A stretch of 64,000 nucleotides of DNA from contig WPIO01000002.1 of the NCBI GenBank assembly GCA_009760855.2, forward strand, positions 3,555,001-3,619,000, written 5' to 3'. A model generated the notes under the pieces. That model was given only the letters and a program-made list of their open reading frames with translations. It did no database searches and was not told the DNA's origin. The translations under genes were made by a program, and so were the position numbers. Of this stretch, positions 1-10,700 are shown piece after piece. The stretch's first letter is position 1, and each line of letters begins with the position of its first letter. This stretch comes from Cristatella mucedo. Lineage: Eukaryota > Bryozoa > Phylactolaemata > Cristatellidae.

Positions 1-1287
1 GCTCTACAGATCAGTAGAGAGCTCAAAGCTGAATCGATGTGAAACAGATTGTGTATTGACCAATGTTTTTTTCTTTAGAGAGAGATCGGTGCTTGATCAA
101 TGACAGGGTCTCCACCAATGCAGCCTCCTAGTGCTTTCAAAACTGCAGCCAATGTTTTGGGTCATAGAGTTTGGTTCAGATGGAGATGCTCAATTTCAGA
201 TACTATCAGGGTTGATTGTTACTTTCAGATAGGAGTTGAAGATTATTGTGGGGGATTAGCAGATCAAGCATCTGTACACCATAAGACGTTATCTATACAA
301 GTAACAGTATATCGATATTGTTATCGCCGTGATTTGACTTGTTATTCTTCCTTCATTTGGCATCTGGATGAGTTGAAAACCGGATGTTGGCTCGAAGTAG
401 AATTACAAATACCCTTTTGCCTGCCAAAAGTTGGTGCTGTAGTGGTAGGTGGATACACCTGAGTTCAGCTACTAAATAAGCAGATGCTAAGTGGAGAAGA
501 CGACTGTATAAGCATTATGACCGTTAGTTTGCAGTTATATTGCCAGAATGCACAGGTAGTGATGCTTATGTAATTATATATCAACAAAATGGGTGCTGTC
601 ACAGGTTCGAAGTACGTTCTCGAGTGGGTCTACGTTCACAGAAAATGGTGAGTTATACAGTATTTAGGATGCCTCTCGTAAATAAGTAAAGGTTAGCTTT
701 TTTAACAGCCTCGTTTCTATATCGGCAGAGAACCATAACGGCTATCACTACCGATTGCAGTGAGCAATTAAGGATTGCCCGTTGCCAGATTCAAACCTGC
801 GACCTGAGTCGTGAAGTGTGAGCACCATACCCCTGTGCCAAAACCCAGCTTATGTTGTGCACAAGCTTTTTTAGCCCATTGCCGAAGTTATCAAGTGGCT
901 GAACAACTGTTCTGCACAACTCTTTTGGCTTGACCGTAGCAGCTAGCCATCCTTTTGTTTCGATCCTGGCCTATGAATTCAGAGGACTGAATAGTAACTT
1001 TGCACAAACCAGCCAATCACAGCATGCACAGCATGTTCTGTAAGTGGAGTGAAGCCGGGCTTCTCATGCTCCCTAGCCGGAAGATACCACTAATGTTGCA
1101 TTGATTGTATCGGTTTCAGGTCTGAGGCCTTTGAATCAGCACTTTTTTTTATAATACTTTGTGTGCTAGTCAGTGCTAGGCGATTGCTTGCATTCTTAGT
1201 AAACTGTGGTGTGGCGCATCTTTTTTGTTTTTGTTGAGATATTTGATTTAGCAGGTTTTTTTACTCAGCATTTTTCTCCTTTGACAG
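1..1287. other. Upstream part of the RSL24D1 region; no firm exon
   Basis: Expected to hold upstream exons or introns of RSL24D1. A 120-codon open frame at 100-462 contains RVDCYF, faintly like the family's N-terminus, but nothing after it matches. A short stretch with good splice borders (605-647, after cacag and before gtgagt) could be an exon, but its phase does not join to the exon at 1288. A minus-strand tRNA-derived SINE lies at about 693-860. Confidence 0.4.
693..860 (-). repeat. tRNA-derived SINE, family A, copy 1
   Basis: Reverse complement carries a tRNA-like head with a box-B-like GGTTTGAATCT, then a body ending in a tail like gctatacaaatgaggctgtt. The same body recurs at 23415-23585, 28812-28965, 47312-47480 and 55210-55365. 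Confidence 0.7.
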
Positions 1288-3858
1288 TGCCAGAATGGTT
1301 CTCGTGAATTGCACGATGTTAGCTTTGCTGTAGGGGAATATCGTAATAAACAGATACCTGTATGCGACTTTGACCTAGTCCTTGACACCTACTTGTGTTA
1401 GAGCTAGATCACTTGCATGTGTCCTGCCTCGGTTGCAGAAGCTTCAGTTCATCAGATTGTTTGAGCAGCATACTGCCTGAAGTTTTACAAGACCCTAGTC
1501 ATACTTTTCTTCCCATAAAATTAAACCTTGCAGTAATTGTTGGTTTTTATAGTTTCGCAAGGTTTATAAACATACCCCCTTTTTCTTTCGTATGTTTACT
1601 ATGTCTTGTCCCACACTAACCGACTCAGGCATGCGTTTGCAGTCACTGCTGTTAAAAGAATAGAGGAGATTAAAGTCAAGCGTCAGAACCAGTTTATAAA
1701 GAACAGGTAAGTAGAATTTGGCTAGCTAGCGTTTGGCTTTGAACTGTATCTAATGCTGCTGGTTTTTGTGTCGGACTCAGAAAAGTTTGGAATTCCAGCC
1801 AATCAGTTATCCATGATGCTTGCTGTAGACTGAAGAAAGGTAAAGAGCTGAGAAAGGAAGCTGACGTCAAGGAAGTACAACAAAATATTCACCTTATTAA
1901 AGCACCAGTTGGTAAGTAAGCTGAGCCTTGAGAGATTATGCGTCAGAAGTATTGCGTGGTTTATACACTTTTAATGCGCAGGTGTTATTTACAAGCCTAT
2001 CCTGATGTATATACCCAGATGTGTCGGTAATATTACTTCAGCTTTCTATATGTGCAGATGCCGTAAACCTCAGTTAAAAATGTTGAATATGTATATTTAC
2101 ACGGGTTTCTAATTAAGTGCTGCATGCTCATCTATTTTGCTAGCCTTGCACAAGGTTTTTAAATGCAAAGCTGTGCTCATTTTGGACTGCACCCTGCCTA
2201 ACATGCAAGACATACAAGCCTTCAAAAGTCTTGTCCTACTACTGACAATGCACAAATAGGTCAAACGAAACATAAATCCAAGTGCAGCCACTGGATTCAG
2301 CACACAGTGACCACCGATGTCAAAGCGGAATAGCTATCTGTGTAGTTAGTGGACTGTATGTAAAAATTGCTAAAAACCATGCGGTCGCTATGGATTTTGG
2401 TTGTTCAAGACCAACATTTCTTAAGTACTAACAGATCTGCATTTTTTGTATAGCCTTTTCCTCTGTACGAGCTATGTCTGCTCCGTACAAGCTATGCCTG
2501 CTCAGTCGAACTGTGTCGGCTCAGCCGCTGTGGGTATGAGGGAGCATTTTCCCTACCCACCAAAAGAGAGCCGGCTTCTGGCTTGTTTTGGTGCTTAGTT
2601 CAAGATGCCTAGGAAGTCACTGCTCGGCAGCGCCAGGACGACTGCAGGCCTTGCACGGTATAGGCCTAAGCAAACGAAAAGTGACACTGGCCCTTAAAAC
2701 CAGCCAAACAGCAGTGAGCTACACTCTTGCAAAGCTTCAAATGCACGGCGGTATCAGGTTGGCCAAGGAAGACGGTGCGGTAGGGAGCATTTCACCTGAC
2801 GGTGCTGGCTGTTCAGCAATGGAAGGCATCATTCCGGGAGCTGTCAGTTATTGGCAACCTCTACCGGTGTGCTGAAAAGCAGAGACTGAGGGAGCTTGCC
2901 AGACATGGCTTATTGATGAGGGTCTCCAAACCAAGCCTTTGCCCACCGAGTGATACAAGAGCATTTCAGATAGGCCCGGGACCACATCCACATTACGGTT
3001 GTGGTTAAGAGTAGAGTTTTATCGACTGGCGAATTAAAATTCACCTTTTTGGTGGATGTGTCAGTTTGAGGGGGGTGTTTCTGCTTTTTGCGAATCGGAA
3101 TTGTGCACTGTATTGACAGACTTATGGACCAGCACGTGTACTTCGATCTGGTAGAAAGTCCTTTGATTCCAAGTGCTTGAGGTTTTCTTGGGAATGGTTA
3201 CATTGGGCAGCAGGACAATGGCCCAAAGCACACTGCAAAACCTAAAAGTACTGCTTGCTAAAGCAGCTGTCAGATTCATTAAAATCTTGTAGAGCATCTA
3301 TCGGATAGGTTGGAGTGCTGTCTGAGGTCTGATTGTATCTGCTATGACTTTTACTAGGGTAGTGTTACTTCAGAGACTTGTGATAGGTTGCAGGTTTCGA
3401 TGCCGTAGCATATCGAGAGGTTATTAAAGACAGACCTATTAAATTATTTGCCATGTAATTGATATTTTTATTTTATGCATGATGCTAGCGACCGATTTAG
3501 TATACAGTGCAAAGAAATTGATGTATTATTCTATTGGCCAATTCTAATGGCATCAGGTGGGCATTACCATACCGGGTGGAACAAAACTTTTGAGAATATG
3601 CTGTTTTTGTAATTGCTAGCTTAGTCGTTGGTTGTCATGTTGGTAAACAGTGAGACCCAGATTGCCTGTAAGCACATAACTCAGTTGTGAAGGTTGAAAG
3701 CTTGTGCATGCTAAGCCATGCGAATGTGTAGAGATAGATAGTCAGCATGTTTTTTCTTTTTTCCCACAGCTGGTCGGGACAAACAAGCAAAAGTGGAGAT
3801 CATGGAAGAGGAATCTTCCGAAGAGGAACTGCCGGAAGCAGAGGATATTTATTTATGA
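1288..3858 (+). CDS. RSL24D1: RSL24D1 (ribosomal L24 domain containing 1), 3' exons, partial
   Basis: Assembly factor of the large ribosomal subunit (yeast Rlp24 family); it holds the place of eL24 on nucleolar pre-60S particles. Exons read: 1288-about 1396, 1643-1706, 1829-1911, 3770-3858 (stop TGA 3856-3858). The last three join in frame through GT-AG introns and encode [39 protein letters not shown] and an acidic tail ending EDIYL, the known C-terminal pattern of the family. The exon at 1288 (after a ttgacag acceptor) reads [17 protein letters not shown], which matches the GKEL...SFEFEKRRN part of the family more loosely. Its donor is uncertain: GT at 1397 gives phase agreement, GT at 1395 with acceptor at 1629 is an alternative. 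The conserved N-terminal zinc-binding part (CYFCS, FCKSKC) was not found in 1-1287, so the start may lie upstream or in diverged exons. Convergent with HAUS6. Confidence 0.85.
2600..3300 (+). pseudogene. Tc1/mariner transposase relic in RSL24D1 intron
   Basis: Broken reading frames keep the order of a Tc1-type transposase. First comes a helix-turn-helix part at about 2670-2740 ([20 protein letters not shown]). Next is a stretch like the [10 protein letters not shown] region, then [10 protein letters not shown] near 3035-3065. Last is [17 protein letters not shown] at about 3193-3240, corresponding to the second catalytic aspartate (DNDPKHTA in active members). Stops and frameshifts separate the pieces, so it is inactive. 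Terminal inverted repeats were not identified. Confidence 0.75.
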
Positions 3859-6800
3859 TCAGAATGTCTGTGCGATTGGTGACTGGAGGTTCAATGTTCT
3901 ACTAGTTGTCTCACGGAAATAATCCACCTCGTTTATACCTGAACGACATTTGCATAGGAAAATCAGATTCAAATGCCTTTTTTGTTTAACCTGGTATTTC
4001 CATGATTTCCTGATTTGTTCGGTATAATATACATCATGCCTGGTAGCTTGAGCAGGAAATCTCGTGAGATTTCGGTTGAACTGTTGCCTTATTTGCAGTC
4101 CAGTCACATAGGTGTAAATGTGCTTTTTGTAATCGTTAATGCCACTCACCATCCACTTTCTTTAGATCTGAAGTTCTAGGCAAGCATTTCTCAAAATCGT
4201 GCAAGGCCATTTCTCTCGTCATTTATCACATGTGCAAATGATCGAGTACTTTAGCTACAGTCTTATGAATTTCAAGGAAATCAAACTTCACACAGCTCTA
4301 TTACATACACTGAGGCACAAAACATCCTCGAAATATGGCTTCTGCTAGAGTTTTACTGAAGATGTCTACTTGTGCAGGCCTAACACCCGGCTTCAGCCAC
4401 CTGGCGATATCGCTCAAAAGTCGTGCTACGGGGTTCAAATTAGACTACCGACTGAGCCACTGCACCAGCACAAAAAAGGATCCCTAAAAGAGTACTTTGC
4501 TAGCCAAGAAAAGCAAATTTCAATGCTCAAAATACTCGGTTTGGAGGTCGTAACACTTTTGAGCAAACTTGTTTCAAGCCTCCACGTGTTCTCGGTTACT
4601 TACAAGTAAACAAGCATTTATTTCTGGATAGCATCCCTGATCACATACATCATGTGCTCATATTTGTTGCTCTCAGTTTATCTAGTGAGAGAACAGGCAA
4701 TGCAGCATCATGATCAACAATACGACGTGGTTGCCGTTGCTTTTAACTGTGCATACAAAAACATCCAAGCTTCGGTATGTGAAAGAACTGGTGGAGGTCA
4801 AGCAGAAACAAAATACTAAGAAGACAGGTGTATCGGGGAATAGGTTGCCGGACTGACAATGATAAACAGTATGAGCCAATAACCAAACACTTTGTTTTGA
4901 AAGTCTACTATCAATGGTCTGAAAATCGTTAATACTCTTGATAGCTAGTGAGATAGACAGCTGCAGCCACTATACAACCTGACTGCATGGAGTCGGAAGG
5001 CAACAATGTTAACACAGCAATGCAATGCACAGCTACATCGAGTGCGCGATGCCTTGCATAGTACTAGTACCAGTAGCCATAATCTGGCACTAAAAGCGAA
5101 ATCTCACGATAGTATGCAGGACTTGTAGTGGAGTTGAACTGCACATCGGTGCCTCATGTCTAACGGCAAGTCATGCACCTCACTGGTTAAGATGTTATCA
5201 ACCCTGTGGTGGTGATGACACGCTAGGCTGAGGTGACATCCCCAATGAGTCGTTCAGTATACTTGCATCGTCGTCTGCAACAAAGTTATAACCACTGGTC
5301 TGAGAACACAAAAAGATTTTCGAGAGACAATACACTGCTTATGTGGATGTAGGAGCAACAACATCGAGGGAATGTAACTATACTATGCCTGAGAGTTGGG
5401 ATTCACTATTGATGCATGTAGGCTCACCGTAGCCCATTCACCCTGATGGCCAGTAGTTTTGATGGATCCGCCACTAAAATTTTAGTAACAGGGATCAGGT
5501 TATTTAATCCTAGGCAACGACAAGAGGGGAGAACGTTCAATAGCTTACGCAAATTACCACGAACCTGGTGGCCTAGTGATTATGAGATCGGATAAGTACA
5601 TGGATTCGTAGAACCTCAGGCCCTCGAATCCTGCTGGATGCATGCTTTTTCGTAGGTCAATTTGACACTAACCCAAAACGGATAGTCAAGAGTGAATGTT
5701 AATGTATCTCCGTCTGTAACTCCACCAAGACTAGTGGGTGTTACACAGGAGAGTTTTGTATAGCGCACTCACAGCCTAAGCGGCTTTCGGTATGCATTCA
5801 GTAGCCAACAGGCGTCATATCACACAACAAAGAGAAAGTGAGAAGCATAGCTTAGTCAGGAGAGCAGATCAAGTATGAAGTAACATGAAGTAGCAGCTCA
5901 GGAAGGCTGGAGGGGATGTGCCATAGTCGTCAGCAGGATAATAGTTGTCGTTGTGTAAGAATTGTGGAAGTGAGTTCCACAGTCTAGGACCTGCAGAGCA
6001 AAAGCTTCTGTCGCCAACGGTCTTAAAGCAGAGGAATGGAACAACTTATTTATTGTCCATACAGAACCTGAGGGCACAAGGAGGCTGAAACTGATGCAGC
6101 GGTTCAGCTAGGTATAGAGGAGCCAAGCCATGGTGGGCCTTGTGGGTCAGCATAAGAACTTTGCTCTATATTTGGTGATAGCCATCTAGTTATTCCTCAT
6201 AGGAATGACTAAGTAAGCTTAAGAAGGGCCTCTGATAAGGAACACAACACTTTTTTCCAGTGTTCACATGGGTAGCATAAGCACACATTGGCTAAGAGTT
6301 TTATCTCCCAAAACAATGTAAGATAGTAACTAAATTTACTATCTAGTTCCTGCTTATCGAATTGCACTTTTTCTGGCAAGCTGCCAAACTAGTATTTGGC
6401 AATATGCGTTCACTAAGGAACACCTCTTAAGAATGGAAACGAGACATGCATGCACACTAGTCTCGGCTTGAGGTTTTGCAATTACTCACTGGACAATGTC
6501 TGGAGTCTGTTGCTAAGTACTGTTTTGCAAGACCAAGCAGGGCAAGAGCAACAAAATTGATTGCAATAACTAATCTCTATTCTGCATTTAGTTTCTTAGA
6601 AAGATCAAGTTTCAGCTGCTATGGCTAGATCTAGAGCAGCATTGTACCTAGCATTCTGTTCCGCTTAGGTTTCCCTTTACCTTAGTGAGCTAGACGTCAT
6701 CATTCCATATGTGTTTTAGGCAAGTACACGTGTTTGAATCGATGCATGTCACCACCAAGAGACAAGGGTTCAGACTAAGTGGTAGAGCAAGTGCTTTCTT

Positions 6801-7600
6801 CTGTGTTTTTTCATGCTAGTCTAAGCACAATATTAGATTTTGCTTGGTTATCTATGCATTATACTTCGTATGTCGTAAAACACCCAGATAGAGTTTCCCA
6901 TTAGCGTGCTTTAAAAGTGCCATATTATTAAATAAATGACCAATTATTAATTCAGCCTATGCTCAGGCTTTCACCAACTGGTAAGTCGTCTCTATGGATA
7001 TTTTGAGGTTCATAGAGTAAATAAATCCTATGGGTCCTGGAATAAAAGAGGAGCACGTTTAGCATGCACAGTTTAGTACATACTGTTACATTCCATACAG
7101 ATTCATGAGTGTTGAGCATAAACACCATATACTATTCTGGGAAACATTGAGCCACTTGCTGGGTCTTGATTCAGCAGCTAGGTGCTCGTACTTTACGAAC
7201 CAGGACATGGGCTCGGGTCCTAAAGCAGGCAATTCTTGAGCCCAACGACCTCTCCTTTTTGTTGATCAAGACCTTATGGTCTGTTGGGGAATTCTAATAA
7301 GAAAACCAGTAAAAACAACATTGTGACGTGTGTGCATGCATCCCCATTAAAGTCACCATAACTTTTAACATTTTGACCCTCCAAGGTTGACAAGCCACTG
7401 CAATCTTACCGAATAGGCAACTGTTCCCTGAGTTCTGTGCACCATCAAGAAGCAGATGATCACCAGCAAGTGACCCTGGATTTTATGGAAAGTACCAGTG
7501 AATAAAATCACAACTGTTAATATAGCAAACAGCATTCAGCATTTCACGAAATTACTATTTCAATAATATCTAAATGCAAACAGCTTTAGTGGCACTGTAC
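3859..7600. other. Spacer between convergent RSL24D1 and HAUS6
   Basis: It should hold the 3' untranslated ends of both genes. No conserved coding frame is visible. Contents recognised: a LINE 3' fragment on the minus strand (5690-6190) and scattered tRNA-like promoter remnants, the clearest at 5568-5655 (a tggcctagtg box-A-like string and a ctcgaatcct box-B-like string). Confidence 0.5.
5690..6190 (-). mobile_element. L2/CR1-type LINE, second lineage (B), 3' fragment
   Basis: Read on the minus strand it encodes the end of a reverse-transcriptase ORF: HKAHHGLAPLYLAE, then TVGDRSFCSAGPRLWNSLP, followed by a non-coding tail ending near a gcgctatacaaaactctcc string. This differs from the main LINE family here (PLLTDLHW... 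type). Other copies: 13300-13425, 19740-20040, 32860-33215, and a stub at 49445-49500. Confidence 0.75.
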
Positions 7601-7719
7601 TTAACTATTTCCACCATGCACAGCACCAGCGATTGAGAGTGCAGCCTGCTGCTTTAATGCTTGCAGTCGCTTGAAGAGGTCATCTGTAGTAGGGCTGCTT
7701 TCAGCATCTGCTAAACTAC
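7601..7719 (-). CDS. HAUS6: HAUS6 exon 20 (last coding exon)
   Basis: Encodes GSLADAESSPTTDDLFKRLQ, then ALKQQAALSIAGAVH, GGNS and stop TAA (7603-7601). Acceptor tttcag. The amphipathic DDLFKRLQALKQQA stretch is predicted helical. Choice of this terminal exon depends on frame and phase only, with no homology support. Confidence 0.75.
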
Positions 7720-10700
7720 CTGAAACGTCGCACAGCAGCACAATTATTCTGAAATTCTATATGCAATATCTTTATAACACACGACTTTTTCAGATCAGTT
7801 ACAACCATGCAATAATAGTCGCATATAATCAGCTTACTATAAACACTTAAAACTGGCATGAATTAAAGATGTTAGCAATATGACAAAACAAGGTTACTTG
7901 CTTTTTGCACATTGCGCAAGTTTGACTGCTACAGGGAACCTGTTTCACATTCGTTTGTGAATTGCAATTTCTAGATAAGGCAACACTACCGTGCAACTAC
8001 ATACAATAGTATTTGGTCCATCGCATATACACTAGCTTAAAAATTGCAGCGTGATCACTCGACTGATTCAAGAATACATTATTGTCTGAATTGTGATGTG
8101 ACATTCATAGCTATCTGGTTTGTAAGCAATCTAAGACTTGCTGCACCTGACATACTAAACCTTATGCTATTTCAATATGTCGTAAGAGACCGGTCAGCCA
8201 TAAATGTGCAATTGTGGCAATCTTGCCAAGGTACTTTGTCCAAGTCAAACATTCACGAGAGACATGAAAGTTGGGGCAATGAAATCAAGTGACCAGCCAA
8301 GCACGTAACAGCATTTCTAAGCCAAGATGTAAATAACTGTTGATGGAAGGAGCAGCTATTGATCTTTAGATCCTAGGACCTTCCACAAAGCTTGCGTGTT
8401 TAGAGAAGCAGACGATGCACATGCTGCTGATTCTCTTGGCTGCTTTTCAGCTGTTCTTTTGTGCAAGTTCTTTGCTGCTATTTCCTCGGCTATTGTTCAA
8501 TATCAGTTATGCTCTCGACTTTCACTTTGCCGTGTTGAATAAATATTGCCAACCATTGAATGCGCTCAGAAATTTGCCGTGCCTCAAGACAGCTATAGGG
8601 AGAACTGAAAAAAAAAGCATAAAACCTACAAGGACGTGGAATGCTCATATGGGTTGTTCCTTCACTTGCCTTGACCCGTGTAGGTTGCTCAGCAGATATA
8701 CTCTTTGGTCGTCAGGCACAGCGGGTGCAATTGTTGCAGCATAGCACTAAATTTACAATTACAAACCTACACATTCATTCAAGCAGTATGCCGGGATTGG
8801 ACTCGAGTATCTAAGCAGATTAATCGAAGCTTATGCTTCCTCTAAACTGGCAAACGTTAGGACTCGAGAACTTGAGGCTACGTCATCAGTTTTCAATGGT
8901 AAGGGAAGGCACTGGTGGCTGACAGTAAGGATTCGAGTCTCGACAGCCAGGTACGAGGAATTAGCCCGGCGGGTCTATTTCTTAGTGGTCGATTGGATAT
9001 TTCCGAGGCAGCCAAATTAACAGGACCAGACCCAAAAAGGCAGCATGGATGGCGCTTTCATAGATGCATTGCATGGGGAGACCAGCCTGGTGGACTAAAG
9101 GAGTTTGTAATTCAGGACTTTCTCAATAAAGAAAGCTGCCTGTAGAAAGGCGTGGCTAAATTTTCGCTGAAATTTATGTAAGCGTATATATAGGCAGCAC
9201 CAGACATATGTCCGTAGATAGCCTTTGCTCAAATTCCATTCGCAGTCAAATGTGAAACTTTACGACGTTCACACTTCCGAGATCTCTCTTCTAGCTAAGT
9301 GAAAGTGAATGTATCAGCCACAATCCGACAACGAGGCCAGTCTCTACTCCGAACTGTATCCAGTGTAGACATACAGTCGAATCTGCTTATAAGAATACGC
9401 TCGGGCGGCAAATAGGCAATCTTATATGCTGAGTATTCCCATATGGAGAGTGAGACAAGTAGACTGCTTAAAATCCGGGATGCAGAACTGCTATTCTTAT
9501 AAGCAGAGTATTCATACATCCGATATTTTTATACGTGGAGTCGGCTGTAGCTGATTCGATGCTAGTTTGCACTCGAGACAAGTTCCCAGATGTCTTGAGT
9601 CCAAACATTTGCCAGTGTAGATAAAGGTTTAGGCTTTAGAAATCCATTTTGATCGTCAAACGAAACGCAGTCTTGATAGTTCAAGAAGTAGAATCCCTGG
9701 ATCGTTAATAGAGAGATTGAGGGGTTGCTCCCGTTTGAGGCCAATTCCTTTTTGCTGTTCAGTTCCACGGCAGACGGCCTCCGGTCACCCTGTACTTTGA
9801 AATTACTGGCCTTCAGAGGTTGGAACAGGTACTGAGAGAGCTGCAACATACGGCAAGTTATCCCACAAGTTACGCTGAAGTATCAGGGTAATCCTGGTAC
9901 CTATAACTTTCCGAGATTCCACATTAAGGATTAAAACAAAACCCCAAATACAGCGAGCACAACAAAAAAGATACACATCCAATTCGGGTTGCTACTAATC
10001 CTTTCCAGAGGGCAGCAATGGTGTGCCCGGGGTGTTGCGGGAAGACTATGTCAGGAGAAGACATGAACAATAACTACTCTCAACTCTGTCTATTCATGCA
10101 ATGTAGCTATCAGGAGCCTTGCGAGCACCAGCTCACCCACTAGGATGCTGGCTCAACGTGGATGTCAAATTACCGCCACAAGGTGCCACAAACTGTAGCT
10201 AGCACCATGGTCCACTTCTGGAAGTGACAGATGATATGAATTTACCTGAGGCATTAAAGGCTTTCAGGCCTGGCCGATGTTACAAACAAAAACAAACCAC
10301 ACAGAACAATTATGATTCAGCTTTCTCTTAAGTACATTATGAAAAAGACATGCCAACTGATCCACTGTCTTTTAGATTTATACTAATGACTGATTAATTA
10401 CTCTAATATCAATATGCTTGGGTGTCTTCCTTAACAGACGAGACAGCTGACTTATAGCAGTACTAGCATCATTAGTTCAATAACCATGAAAGCTTTTGAG
10501 ATTTCACGAAGATGAATATGACAAGCCTACTGGTACTTTAAAGTTATAAAAAAGCAGGAGCAAGACCTGCATCTAAATTAATCGAGGGAGTGGGATATTC
10601 CCAAAACTGAGATCAATGTACTATGTTGGCAAGAAACTGAGCTCTAGGCCTAACATTTCAAGACAGTTTTTGACTAAATACTGATGCTTAAGATCATATG

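Noticed and set aside
100-462. 120-codon open frame with RVDCYF resembling the start of RSL24D1
   Set aside because: Only a few residues agree, the invariant cysteine pairs do not follow, and the frame lacks supporting splice structure.
605-647. Short segment with good splice borders reading SKYVLEWVYVHRK
   Set aside because: The phase does not join to the exon at 1288 and the similarity to the RSL24D1 middle part is too weak.
5568-5655. Possible tRNA gene
   Set aside because: Box-A- and box-B-like strings exist, but a cloverleaf cannot be closed; it looks like a SINE head.
8415-8744. 109-codon open frame with a hydrophobic start
   Set aside because: Antisense inside a HAUS6 intron, no motif, and composition typical of chance frames.
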